A stretch of 64,000 nt of DNA from Epiperipatus broadwayi (lineage: Eukaryota > Onychophora > Udeonychophora > Euonychophora > Peripatidae): the NCBI GenBank assembly GCA_028023455.1, contig JAQFVV010006208.1, forward strand, positions 11,612,984-11,676,983. Direction: 5' to 3'. The notes beneath the pieces were generated by a model, which had not been told where the DNA came from, did no database searches, and saw only the letters and a program-made list of their open reading frames with translations. Below, in pieces: positions 33,829 through 44,851 of the stretch. A program made the translations under genes and the position numbers. Each line of letters opens with the position of its first letter. Position 1 is the stretch's first letter.

Positions 33829-34021
33829 CTATATATATATTGCTTATAATAACTTCTTTCATATACACTTTAATGCAAATTTTTTTTTAATAAAACTTCA
33901 TTATTTTTCTGATGAAGACTGCTGGACAGTCAAAACTGTCAGGAAAATAAAGAAGTTTTATTAAAATTTTTTTTTGCATTAAAGTGTATATGAAAGAAGT
34001 TATTATAAGCAATATATATGA
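33829..34021. repeat. PLE terminal fold-back
   Basis: Inverted arms (atatattgcttataataac.. and complement) surround a single CTGATGAAGACTGCTGGACAGTC-type stem followed by AAAACTG (33909-33938), a PLE-type hammerhead-like motif with the usual extra A and G12 changed to A. No coding remains. Confidence 0.6.
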
Positions 34022-34029
34022 ATATATGA

Positions 34030-34510
34030 AGAAATGCAAAGAAAGTAAAGGAGAAGAATAAGAGTGTATATTAACTATCTCAAATAATATATAATATTCT
34101 ATACATCACTAAAATAGAGATGATTCTTGGATAGGTTATTAGTGTAGTCATTATAACATCAATAGACTACTTATATTCAAGATTATAAATTTATTGGCAG
34201 TTCATTAGGATAAAATTATTTGAATATAAATAAAAATTTATCACACAGCGTAATCTCTAGTCTAATGAATGACTAATAAAAAATTTTAATAATGTTTATT
34301 AGTTTTTTTTCTTGCTATAAAATAATTCAACCATAACTGAATATATATTTAAAAAATAGTCATCTTATCTTTTTCTCTACAAAACTTATTATTAACAGAA
34401 ATTATTTAAATTATGCAATAAAAAATTAAATTAATACACTCATGATCTTAGAATCTGCTACCTGGATAAAAAAAATAGATTATGAAATGATGTAATATGA
34501 ACAGCACCAA
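34030..34510. other. AT-rich spacer
   Basis: Nothing recognised. Confidence 0.35.
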
Positions 34511-34517
34511 ATTATTA

Positions 34518-34635
34518 AACATTAAAATCTCATATAAAATAATAACACTTACTTATATAAAGAAAAAAAGAACTAAAAAAATATATGTTAATGAAAACAT
34601 TATTTTATATGAGATTTTAATGTTTAATAATTTAT
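34518..34635. repeat. Fold-back with ~32-bp arms
   Basis: Arms attattaaacattaaaatc.. and its complement (34605-34635) enclose a spacer of about 55 bp. Possible miniature transposon. Confidence 0.65.
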
Positions 34636-34746
34636 CATTTTTTTATATTATATTTTAAAATCTATTTATTTTGTTTTTTCCAGATAAAATATTATAACCA
34701 TTTGATAATGACTACATTATATGGTTAAAACGTATAACGTATTAAT

Positions 34747-35246
34747 GGCACCAATTTAGTTTGTGCTCATGGCCATTTTGAAATCTAAAGACCCAACCAA
34801 AACCACCGCTGACACATTCAACCGATAAATGACATAAATATTAAATAAAAGTACTTTAAATTCATATTTTAGAAATTATAAGCTAGTAAAAATAATATGC
34901 TTTATTTCATATGAGCACATAGTATAATCTTTTAGTATCTGGAAATTATAAGCTTGGTTTGATCAGACTTCTGCAATTTTTGACCGATACTTCATATCGG
35001 CCAAACCATTCTTCCCATCGTCACACTTTCTGCTGCTTTATGCTATCATATTTTAAATATTTTATGAAGGTAAATTTTTTTTAAAAAAATCCTAATAAAA
35101 TAAACCACATTATTTTTACTAGCTTATAATTTCTAAAATAAATTTAAAAGTACTTTTATTCAATATTTATGTCATTTATCAGTCGGATTTGTCAGCGATG
35201 GTTTTCAGATTTCAAAATGGCCGTGAGCACAAACTAAATCAGGACC
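34747..35246. mobile_element. 500-bp MITE with 8-bp target duplication
   Basis: Long terminal inverted repeats (ggcaccaatttagtttgtgc on the left, and on the right gcacaaactaaatcaggacc), with similarity continuing about 160 bp inward. The flanking octamers GTATTAAT (34739-34746) and ATATTAAT (35247-35254) differ at one base, as expected for a hAT-type 8-bp duplication. The centre holds a small hairpin (gaccgata...tatcggcc). No transposase. Confidence 0.75.
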
Positions 35247-35254
35247 ATATTAAT

Positions 35255-35659
35255 TTTATTGTTTTAATTAATGTATAATTTATACAATTCATATTAGTAT
35301 ATAAATTTTGTTTTTTTTTAAAGAAAAAGATAGTCAAAACTTTGTTAGTATATATTTTATTAGGGTAACAGCAGAGACAACCATAGAGAATATGTATGTG
35401 ATTAAGAGATTAACTTCAATCATTTTTAAATTTTCTTAATACAAAATTTTTTAAAAAATCAATAAAGAAAATAAATTTAAATTTGCTATATACAGTAAAA
35501 AATATAAGAAGTAAAGTCAAAAGAATGATTTGAAGAAGAAGAAATTAAAGAGTGTATTCTAATTCTTTAATTAAATATTCATGGAAATAAAAAGCAAATA
35601 ACAGTGAGATATTTAAACTCAATAAATGGCTTCAAAACTATATAGATTTTTAATTTTTT
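35255..35659. other. AT-rich spacer
   Basis: Nothing recognised. Confidence 0.35.
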
Positions 35660-35757
35660 TGCTTATAAGTGGTCATGTGTATTAGTGGTATGAGAAAGTA
35701 TGGATAGTTGAAGGTTGTTTGAAAGTCTGAGTTCAAATCCCTGATATTTACAATTAG
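35660..35757 (+). repeat. HHR-A family 3' flank fragment
   Basis: Matches the end of HHR-A elements (gtggtcatgtgtattag, ggatagttgaagg, gaaagtctgagttcaaatcc) but starts downstream of the ribozyme. Confidence 0.65.
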
Positions 35758-35759
35758 GC

Positions 35760-35995
35760 TCCAGGTATGAGAAGAGTGCCTGCATTTCAAATATTTACCT
35801 ATTTGGTTAACTATAAAGCTAGGAACTCAAGATGAAAACACCACAATGTTTCCAACCCAAGCTAGTAACTAGTATTGGGGATATTGGATGAGTAGGCATT
35901 AGGATAGGGATTTTATGCTCAAACCTTCCTGCATCCATTGATTGCAATAGGTGTTCACTTGGTGGCACTACTGTATGGGGAGTTTGGGACTCTTA
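35760..35995 (+). repeat. HHR-B family fragment
   Basis: Shares the 3' half of HHR-B (gatattggatgagtaggca, gggattttatgc, cctgcatccattgattgc, ggtggcactactgtatgg). The ribozyme core is lost; only actagtattggggatatt remains of its 3' side. Confidence 0.65.
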
Positions 35996-37143
35996 TTAAC
36001 AGCATGTGTATGCATATAAAATGGTAATCATATGATGTTTTGAAAGAGTGAATTATTGTTTAATAATGTGTATTTAAAAACAAGTTTGTTGCTCACATAA
36101 AGAGAAGCCATATTCCCAGTTTGGAGTTGAATACTATTTAGGTAAATATAAAAAATTTCTCATCAGACTTATGATTTTTTTTGTCAAATAACCAGTTCAT
36201 AGTTAACGCAGCTAATTATCTAATCATAGTCAGTAAATGTGAATCCAGCTAGTCTAAAAAATGAACACAAAACATTCAAATAATCATAATCTGATGGTAA
36301 GCTTAATGAACTTGGCTACAACCTTCACACTTTCCTTAGGAGGAGGTGTTGAAGAGGATTTGCCTTGCAGTGAACGATTAAAGACTTTTTTGCCTTTTTG
36401 TTCCGCAACTTTCCTTAACAATCATCAAATATAATAAATATTATATTTTGCTTGTCCATAATGTGGTTTTCATAATTGCTATTAATTGCCAATTTAACTG
36501 AATTGAAATAAATAACATATTAAATAATTATTTTATTCTATCTGGTTTTGTCCAATATTAGGACTTTTTCAAGACTTAACTTATTACAAAATCACATGAT
36601 CATTATAGCTACTATTATTCCATCTATTGTACATACTATATATTAATAAACATAAACCATATATATATATATACCCACATAATTTGCAATTATTTACAAA
36701 CTATATACCTTTTATATACACAAAACATAAAAGTAAAATAATTTCTTTATAGCAGTTACTATAATCTCTATTAAAGTGATAATTCATTAATTATCCAGTC
36801 TTTATAATTTTGTATATATTTCTTATACATTACTATAAAAATAATCTACTTATAACAAACAAAATAATTATTCCATTATATTAACACACATCAAAAACAA
36901 TTTTAATATAAATTATCATCAACCTAATATAATTAATAATTACACCCTTAACATTATAACCATTTTAAAATTTCCAATTACTCTCTAACATTTGTAAAAA
37001 GGGAGCTAAGGAAGAATATTCTGAAAATCACGTTACCTTTCTCTCCCAATCAATTTGTTTTATAGAACATTGAATAATTCAAGTGAGGCATCAATTTCAT
37101 GAGAGCGATTAGAACTATACTTTAAGAGAGATATTTTCATGAC
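35996..37143. other. AT-rich spacer
   Basis: Nothing recognised. Confidence 0.35.
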
Positions 37144-37156
37144 AAATTCAAATTTG

Positions 37157-37481
37157 AACCACATCACATGACCACCATTCTTTATGCTTACGCAAGCTGT
37201 TTACATTATGGTATTTTCATTTTGGATTCAAAGCTTTATAGTTAGCTAATAAAGTAAAAGGTGGCTGCTGTAGGGTTGCATTTGATCCTAAGATCTAGGT
37301 GCAGTGCTCTCACATCCAAAACTTCTCACTGATGAAAGCCACAAGCTAGAAACTAGTCTGAGGATATTGGGTGAGTAGGCACTAGATAGAGATTTTAGAC
37401 ACAAACCTTCCTGCATCCATTGATTACTCTGGCTTGCACTGAGTGGTGGGCACTACTTTATAGAGAGTTTTGCCTCTGTGT
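37157..37481 (+). mobile_element. HHR-B element, full form with target duplication
   Basis: A 325-bp insertion between perfect 13-bp direct repeats (aaattcaaatttg at 37144-37156 and 37482-37494). It begins aaccacatcacatgacc and ends ...tagagagttttgcctctgtgt, and contains one hammerhead motif (37309-37375). This copy best defines the family borders. Target duplications of 12-15 bp in the family point to target-primed insertion rather than a cut-and-paste transposase. Confidence 0.8.
37309..37375 (+). ncRNA. Hammerhead ribozyme motif (HHR-B)
   Basis: CTGATGA, stem-loop II AAGCCACAAGCTA, then GAAACTAGTC with cleavage predicted after 37358. Stem I pairs inner TCTCA with TGAGG and outer CTCAC with GTGAG, with an internal loop between. 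Stem III is the palindrome ACTAGT. The base pair closing stem II at the core is not canonical, so activity is uncertain. Confidence 0.6.
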
Positions 37482-37494
37482 AAATTCAAATTTG

Positions 37495-38806
37495 CTTCTT
37501 TTTTATCACAACAAATTATTAATATAAGTTCATCCATATCTTAAAATTCATGACTGCCATAATCATTACGCTGTTATTTTTTCCCTGAATGATTCTTAAA
37601 AATTTTTGATTAACAGTCATTCATTATAGGCAGTATAATATTAATCATGCATATTTTGGGATATTTGTGATCTGCATTTTGAATAAGATCGTCGGTGGTA
37701 CTATTATTTTCTTTTAACTTGAATCATAATGGAAACACGATCCTTAAAATTTTCTGAGGTAACTGCTCCATTGACCATTCTAGGTAGTAACAAAACAATT
37801 TTGTTAATAGCTGTAATCATAGTGTAAAAGAACAAACAAATTTTTCACAAATTATATATCTAACCAGACTAAACCATAAGATTATTTTTAATCTAGGATT
37901 ATAAATACATTCAGAAGACTTAATGAAAGGAACTTTACATAAATTATCCAAAAATATAAATTTCATTCTGAAGGATTACTGTATTAAGCATATAATTCAG
38001 GCATAATTGAAATTAATGGTTTGACATAGCAAAATATAAAACGAGGAATTGACTTATTCTTTTGCAGAATAATTTCCTTTGACAACAAGATTATTTTGAG
38101 ATTTAAATTACTAAAATTGATGGGAAAATGTTTTCATTATTTATTACAATTGTTATGAAAACAACTTCATATATATACTACTTGATAGAACCATCTAAAT
38201 CTAATATTACAATTCTGAACTCAAATACACATAATAGCAACAACTTGATTTCTTCCTTTACGATTTAGTATATAACCTATCAAAACAATCAAAAATATTC
38301 CAAAGACCAGATTGAATTTATTTTATAAGCTTGAATTTCATTTTAAGTAAAAAAAATTTCATGATGAAGTTGATTAAGTGATGAAAAATTTGTTTCAGAT
38401 TTTTTTTTTTTTAAACTTAATTCCATAGTGATATTAAAACTTGACAGAGTGGTCTTTCCTTTAGACATAAAAAAATGTTCAAAATATATTTTAAAATAGC
38501 AAATCAAGTACATAGATTGCAATTATATTTTTTAAGTAATCCTCTCTATAGGCTATATCTGTAAACAAAAAATATAATTTTTAATATTGGATTTAATAAC
38601 AAATACTGTTAATATGAACAGGATTAAATTCGTAGTACTCAATAATTATTTCAACCCTCATTAGTTATTAAATATTGTTTAAAATTTCTTTCACCATTAA
38701 TAAATATGCAAGAGTTATATAATAAGCTTGACGCATAGAGTGAAGTGTATTAACCCTTAAATATCGTTTAATAAAATCACATTACATTATAAAACTATTC
38801 TAAATA
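37495..38806. other. AT-rich spacer
   Basis: Nothing recognised. Confidence 0.35.
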
Positions 38807-38815
38807 GTTGTCAAG

Positions 38816-38901
38816 CGTTGTTAACCGAGAGGTCAACGCAAGTAGTTGGTTGCAGACGGTTGTGAGTTCGCCTCCCGGTCGATGCTTGACATATGGGGGG
38901 G
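38816..38901 (+). mobile_element. SINE-1 copy with 17-bp target duplication
   Basis: A tRNA-like head (gttaaccgagaggtcaacgc, then gagttcgcctcc) ends in GCTTGACATAT plus a G run instead of A. Direct repeats aactattctaaatagtt flank both sides. Confidence 0.85.
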
Positions 38902-38910
38902 GGGAACTAT

Positions 38911-39718
38911 TCTAAATAGTTCAAACTAATAATATTTTTATTTTACTCATAATTTAAATTGAGTATTGAAATCACTCTTTTCTTTCATATTACATGTTTC
39001 AGTCCATTATCTATTGCTTTTTGGATCTTACACTGTTATTTACATTGAGACCATCAAGAATGTGAATCATGGTTAGTTCATTTGTTTTATTATTATTGGA
39101 AAAATGACTTTCATGTTATAAATTTTTTTGAATCCATCTTCTGCAGTGAAGATTTATTAAAAAACACTTTTTTTCACAACCACAGATAAACTAAACAGAG
39201 TACAAATCAAATAGTTGCAGTAATTAGATGTTAATTTACCAATCGTGTAATTTGTACATTAGTAGCTAGTAGTGGCAAGCCACGAAAGTTAAAAATAGAC
39301 TCTGTTATGGCATTTCCCACATAAGAAGTACCTTATTTATATATTAGAAAATGTGATTAAAGGATATTTATTTCTAATCTATAGATTCAAATGCCTTTGA
39401 TTAGTTAAAAAAAGATTCTATTCAAAAAATTATCATAACGAAGCATGGAATATTTCTAAGATTTTTATAATTAAACTTAGCTTTGCGATTATCAAGTGAA
39501 TTGTAAAGAAATTGTAAATAAAAATTATCTAATGAGCATCCTATTTAATAGTAAATAAAAAAAATCATTTTATAAGTCGCGCAAGAGAATATATGATGCT
39601 AGATTATACAAATGGGAGTTAATTGTTAGACTCATTCAGATCATCTAGGAATTGATTCAGGAACATGTAGTCCTAAAATAAGCTTCTTTACTGGTATGCC
39701 AGACTGCATTAGCTACTT
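38911..39718. other. AT-rich spacer
   Basis: Nothing recognised. Confidence 0.35.
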
Positions 39719-40097
39719 TTTTTTTTTTTATCAAAAACAAACTTTATTAAACCAAAAAAATAAATAAATAATATTGTATAAAAAAAACAATATGCGAATT
39801 AAAGTTCTATAAGTAGAAATTGATCTTCAAATGTCAATAAGATCCCATGTGCTATTAAATAAATCTTATGATGATATTCTTTTGTCTCTTGCTTTTATCA
39901 TTCCGATCTTTCTAATTATTATCTTCAAAGGATCTGTACAATTAGAATTAAAGATAATATCACATCGAGTTAGCCATAAACTATATATTAAAAAAGTGAC
40001 ACTTCTAATATCAGCAAAAACTCCTGCTATAATTGCTTGTGTCAATACATGTATCAAAGAGCTACTTGATATTAATAATAATACAAGGAAGCAATAA
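39719..40097 (-). pseudogene. LINE-2 3' end with poly(A) tail
   Basis: The minus frame (39866-40057) encodes SVTFLIYSLWLTRCDIIFNS and IRKIGMIKARDKRISS, matching the C-terminal end of the LINE-2 relics. The 3' UTR carries AATAAA and runs into a poly(A) tail, seen as the T run at 39719-39731. Strongly 5'-truncated. Confidence 0.65.
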
Positions 40098-40709
40098 AAA
40101 AGCTACGTCATTAAGATATAAGGAACACACACATAATTTCAAAAATATTGTAATTACAAATGCAATTTTTTTTTTTTAATATTAATTATAAATAATAGTA
40201 GATCATTTCATATGTTAAAATATTTCCATTATAAATCATTTTATTTATTTATACTTTTATTTGCTGAAGACTGGATACTACTGTTTCTAGTCCCACCTTG
40301 AATTATGAGACAGATTTTAAAGCATTAATACGTGTTAAAACACACTTCTGAATTTTACAGCTTAGCAGAGTAGGGGGGGGGGCAATAAGCTTAACATAAC
40401 TTTTAATTATTCTTCATAAATTATCCAATTACTAAAATTATTAGGTAAAAAGAGTTTCAAAAGTACTTCAATAATACATCAAAAGCGCAATAACATTCTA
40501 ATAGACTGCTCCCTTTTACAGGTTTGTTTCCTTTCAGTTATCCAGGAAATCCTTTTGAAAAGATCTTTTCAAATTTATGCTATCAACAACTTTATTTAAT
40601 TTTTATCCAACATCCGTTTTTAATGTAAAAATATAAGCAGGTGAATTAACAATTCAGTTGCTAAATTTAACCTGAAATTACTTTCACAGCATATTTATAT
40701 AAAGTCTTG
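40098..40709. other. AT-rich spacer
   Basis: Nothing recognised; contains G-run and T-run homopolymers. Confidence 0.35.
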
Positions 40710-40710
40710 T

Positions 40711-40820
40711 CAAGCGTTGTTAGCCGAGAGGTCAGCGCAGCCCGCCTTGCAAGCAAGCCATTGGTTGCAGACGGTTGTTGCGGGTTCGCCTCCCGGCCGA
40801 TACTATGACATAAGGGGAAA
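40711..40820 (+). mobile_element. SINE-1 copy
   Basis: Longest SINE-1 form: gttagccgagaggtcagcgc (A box), cgccttgcaagcaag, then GGGTTCGCCTCC (B box) and GATACTATGACATAAGG. Direct repeats aaagtcttgt lie on both sides. Short frames over it on both strands are not genes. Confidence 0.87.
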
Positions 40821-41318
40821 AAAGTCTTGTGATACATTGGAAACGTACCCACATGACGTTCTCAAAAATTTGGATTTAAATTCAAACCACGTAAAACTTC
40901 AAATTTATGGATTCTAATGAAACTAAAACTTTTATTTCAAATAGCCAGCTTTTAGAAAAAGCATCTAACCATCTTGTAGTTGATCGGTAAATGGGTATCT
41001 AGCTATTCGTAGCTAAATGATTACCAAGAATAGGAAAACAGCCAAATTCTCATCATATGGAAAGTGCAAACTTTGGTAAATAATATTGCTTCATTGTCTT
41101 TTGTCTGTTGCAGTGAGGCAGTTCTTTGCAATACATTGAGTTATTAACAGGTTGTTTTACTTATTGTGTGTATTTAAATTTCAACCTTTTAATGAAAAAG
41201 TTGTCTATGATTTTTTTCCTGAGATTTAGGACACTATTTCTTTTTATTATTCAACTAATTGCTAATTTCAAGATAATTTTATTATAATTAAAATACAATC
41301 GCATTCTTTTTTTTTTCA

Positions 41319-41392
41319 TATGTCATAGCATCGGCCGGGAGGCGAACCCACAACCGTCTGCAACCAACTACTTGCTTGCAAGGCAGCTTGAC
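41319..41392 (-). mobile_element. SINE-1 copy, minus strand, truncated
   Basis: From the complement of the tail (catatgtcatagcatcggcc) through the B box complement (gggaggcgaaccc) to ttgcttgcaaggcag. The A-box side is lost just before ttgaca. Confidence 0.8.
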
Positions 41393-41399
41393 AATCTCA

Positions 41400-41714
41400 T
41401 TCATTTTTCTTTTTTTATAAAAATAAATAGGTTAGGCATTTTTACTAATCAAGTATTAGGTTAACAACATATATGCACAATTTTTAAGAAAAATAATATA
41501 TATGCATCAATTACTAATCAATCTAACATTAGTTTAGATATTTATTAATGCAGGTATATTTGAATTATTTAGTAATAGTTAAACTATTGTTTAAGTATTT
41601 AAAGTATAATGAAAGTGTATTATTCTAAATGTTTTGCCGTCAAAAGTTTTTTCCAAATAACCATATTTATCACATCCTTGTTTACTTACAAATAAGATTA
41701 TAGGAATCTAAAAT
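41400..41714. other. AT-rich spacer
   Basis: Nothing recognised. Confidence 0.35.
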
Positions 41715-41729
41715 TAATATATATATATA

Positions 41730-42262
41730 TATGATATTTAAATATATGTATATTGTCTATACTGAACTTAGTGAAGGGAGCTTCAAAGTTTGAGTTCAAG
41801 TCCTTCTAATTACACTATGTTCAGTATAGAAAATATACACGTATTTAGATAATATTCAGCCTGTATTCTGACGATCCCTCTTCTGTATATTTAAATAGAC
41901 AGATTAATGTTCTATATGTGAAGAGTCAGAGTGACTTAAAGTCAACATGGGTATGACAATAATATTGGCATCAACGAGAGTTTTGGACATTCCACCATCC
42001 GATTTCAACGAAATGGATAGCTGAAGAGTTCGACAGTGATAAAGATTGAAGCTTGTCCATTAAAGTTTGAAAATTTGCCATCTTAATATAAACTGAGCAC
42101 TGATTGTATACATGTGTGGAGATAGTAATCTGGATCAACTGATGAGTGCTGGTTTAGCACGAAATATGTATATTGGAGATCATTTATCTATTTCACATGT
42201 ATGTGATCAGCTGTGTAAGATGAAATGAATAGTTATAGGGAGATTAAAAGTCCGACTTTATA
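41730..42262 (+). mobile_element. HHR-A element
   Basis: Carries the longer family body (gtcaacatgggtatgacaat, gagttttggacattcca, ggatagctgaagag, ttaatataaactgagcac) ahead of the ribozyme at 42127-42181, then the 3' flank. The left end contains a small inverted piece (tgtctatactgaactta and complement). It shows what lies upstream of the ribozyme in a non-fold-back copy. Confidence 0.7.
42127..42181 (+). ncRNA. Type I hammerhead ribozyme motif (HHR-A)
   Basis: Perfect CTGATGA, GTGCT-ggttt-AGCAC and GAAA. Stem III region is ATATGTATA with cleavage predicted before TTGG. Stem I has TCAA/TTGG (one G-U), the 3-nt bulge, then ATCT/AGAT. With the 5.49-kb copy this is the best-preserved motif in the window. 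Confidence 0.8.
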
Positions 42263-42409
42263 TATATATATATCTTAAAATAGTTTTATTATAGGTTTAT
42301 CATTTACAGACTAGCATTAAAATACAGAAAACTGGATTGAGTCTTTTGCATATATTGACACTTCTGTCTTATATGTTACAAGAGTAATAGATATTATTTT
42401 TGTGACAGG

Positions 42410-42483
42410 GGGACTTGTAGCAGAGTGGTTAGCTCATCTTTATGCCAGCATCTGGAGTTTAAATCCAGTTGATCAATTTTGCA
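42410..42483 (+). repeat. tRNA-like relic
   Basis: tagcagagtggttagctc resembles an A box and gagtttaaatcc a decayed B box about 40 bp later. Not the SINE-1 family. Could be an old SINE or a tRNA pseudogene. Confidence 0.35.
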
Positions 42484-42639
42484 ATTTTTCAAGTCACAAA
42501 TGGATTAAAAAAAATTTTTTTATATAGAAAGCTTAAAGCCAACCAAGACAACTGTCTAACTGAGAATAGTAGATACCACTTATCCTGCTAAAAAAAAATA
42601 TCCAAGTTTATTCATACAGAATTCAATCCCTTATATGTT

Positions 42640-42730
42640 AAGCATTGGTGATGGAGAGGTCAGCAACAGCTACTTTACAAGCAGTTGTCCTGGGTTAGCG
42701 GGTTCGCTTCCCAGCTGATGCTATGACACA
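42640..42730 (+). mobile_element. SINE-1 copy
   Basis: gcattggtgatggagaggtcagc, acaagcagttgtcctggg and GGGTTCGCTTCC are followed by GATGCTATGACACATGAG and an A-rich tail. Confidence 0.82.
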
Positions 42731-42889
42731 TGAGAAGAAGAAAAAAGATAGATATATTATCATTGCATTGCAATGTCTTTCTTCATTGCTATTCCTGAGC
42801 AAAATATTTGTTTAAAAATTGCTTCAACTTTTAAATTTAAAATGTAGTTTATTTTACGACATACAATAATTTATACATAAAGTAAAAGT

Positions 42890-43095
42890 CCACATAACAT
42901 TACAATACTAGTCAAAAAGAACAAAATTTTACTAAAATTCTTCCACAACCATGGTTTCAGATATTAACAAATAGACCTTTTTAAGTGAAATTCAATTAAA
43001 TATACCACATATATATATATACACATGTGCAAAACATAACCTTCCCATCATTTACTTCAAAACTCATCTTTCTTTAACATCAAAGGATGTCTTCA
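42890..43095 (-). repeat. PLE-1 type terminal fragment
   Basis: On the minus strand, CACTTAAAAAGGTC..., GAAACCATGG and the gttgtggaag flank match the fold-back at 43.74-44.11 kb and the PLE-1 terminal repeats. The core is degenerate. Confidence 0.55.
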
Positions 43096-43739
43096 TGAGA
43101 TTGGTGGATTTGGATTCAAAATATTTTATCATCAAAGTTTTTTTTTACTTTTCTTTTCAATTCACTTTTTTCATAAAAAATAATCTCTGCACTGTCAAAT
43201 AATATTTTATGACCTATATTCAGTTCAAGAATATATTGTTACATTTTCATTTACCATTGTCAAACTTCCTCCACTCACAACTTTGACGCCATCCATTTCA
43301 GATTAATACACTAATGATTATTACTAATCATTTTCGAAACTAGAGAACAGGTATAAACTTTAAACCTCAGTTAAAGATTAATATATCCGATTTTTTAAAT
43401 TTACACATAAGGAGTTATTCACCTTTCTCTGTCCCGTATACTAGTATAATATTAGGCAGTATTTAACAATTTATACATATCAAGTACAAAACTTGTTTCA
43501 TATTTAAAATCAAAATTTAATATACTAACTTTAGAAACAACATTAATGTATTTTGCAAGTTATTGTTCTTCAAGTATGACTATGACTCTCGACCTGAAGT
43601 AATTAAATTTATTACTTCACAGACAACAGTTCTTCATTAAAGATGGTATCGTTGTGAATTCATATTTCACCTAAATCAAAGTGGATTTCATGCATTAAAT
43701 AATTCCTGTGGCCACATTATAAATCTTAATTTTTAAAAT

Positions 43740-44110
43740 GCAAAACCATAAAAAAATACAATACTAGATAAAATCCAAAATTTTATCAAAATCCTTACAC
43801 AACCATGGTTTCATCTACTACAAGTAGACCTTCTCATGTGAAAATCAAAGTAAAGGAACAAACATATATATACAAACAAACAAACCTTCCTATAATTCAT
43901 TTCAAACACCATCTTCCCTTAATATCTAAAAATGAATTATGGTAAGATTTGTTTGTTTGTATATATATGTTTGTTCTTTAGTTTGATTTTCACTTGAGAA
44001 GGTCTATTTTTGTAGATGAAACCATGGTTGTGTAAGGATTTAGGTAAAATTTTGGATATTATCTAATATTGAATGGTTTTATGGTTTTGCATTTTATTTA
44101 TTACTAGTAT
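43740..44110. repeat. PLE-1 type fold-back with hammerhead-like motifs
   Basis: Inverted arms of about 170 bp (43740-43910 and 43935-44110). Each arm has CACTTGAGAAGGTCTA-tttt-TAGATGAAACCATGG-type structure, the same layout as in the terminal repeats around the PLE ORF at 2.5 kb. No coding sequence between them. Confidence 0.65.
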
Positions 44111-44212
44111 AGTGTTAGGCAATTTTGGTTATCTTAATTTTTATACATGATATGAATATTTTATTTATGGAATATCTATATTTCTGACATTAATATATCT
44201 TAAATAAGTCTT

Positions 44213-44310
44213 GCGTTGTTAGCCGAGAGGTATCGTAGCCGCCATGCAAGCAAGTAGTTGGTTGCAGACGGTTGTGGGTTCGCGTCCCGGCCGATGCTAT
44301 GACATATGAA
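44213..44310 (+). mobile_element. SINE-1 copy
   Basis: Complete tRNA-like unit (gttagccgagaggta, GGGTTCGCGTCC, GATGCTATGACATATG) flanked by atatatcttaaataa on both sides (about 15 bp). Confidence 0.87.
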
Positions 44311-44764
44311 AAAAAATATATATATCTTAAATAATCAATCTTAATTGAAAATGGGCCATAATATTGTTCTGCTACATAAATTTAAATTTTAAATCAATTG
44401 GATTAAAATTTGATTAAAAATGTCAAAAATTTGCAGCTTTAAGAACTTTTTATATCAAACAAAAAATTAAATATTAAATATTAAAGAAGCAAAAGAGAAA
44501 AAAAAAATCAGAGATTGAAAATAACTATGTTAGCAATAAATTATAAAAGACAAGATATTAATAGGATTTTAAATAGCCATAACATAGAAGGAGAAAAAAT
44601 AGTAATATGAAAAAAATTACAGAAAAGAAATGGTTTATAATACCATATATATATACAATTAAATAAAAAAGATGAAAAATAATTAGGATTGTGAATAATG
44701 AAAGATTAAATAATTTAATAAGAAATGCTAAAATTAATGATAATAATGAAAATAAAACAGTCCT

Positions 44765-44850
44765 CAGCGTTGGTGGCCGAGTGGTTAGCACAGCTGCCTC
44801 ACAAGCAGTTGTCCAGGGTTCACTTCCCGGCTAATGCTTTGATATTATGA
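44765..44850 (+). mobile_element. SINE-1 copy
   Basis: gcgttggtggccgagtggttagc (A box) and GGGTTCACTTCC (B box), ending TGCTTTGATATTATGAG and an A run. Confidence 0.83.
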
Positions 44851-44851
44851 G

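Noticed and set aside
40667-40917. Short frames on both strands (61 and 66 codons)
   Set aside because: They lie over a SINE-1 copy. Similar frames at 47.8 kb do the same; this is tRNA-like sequence, not protein.
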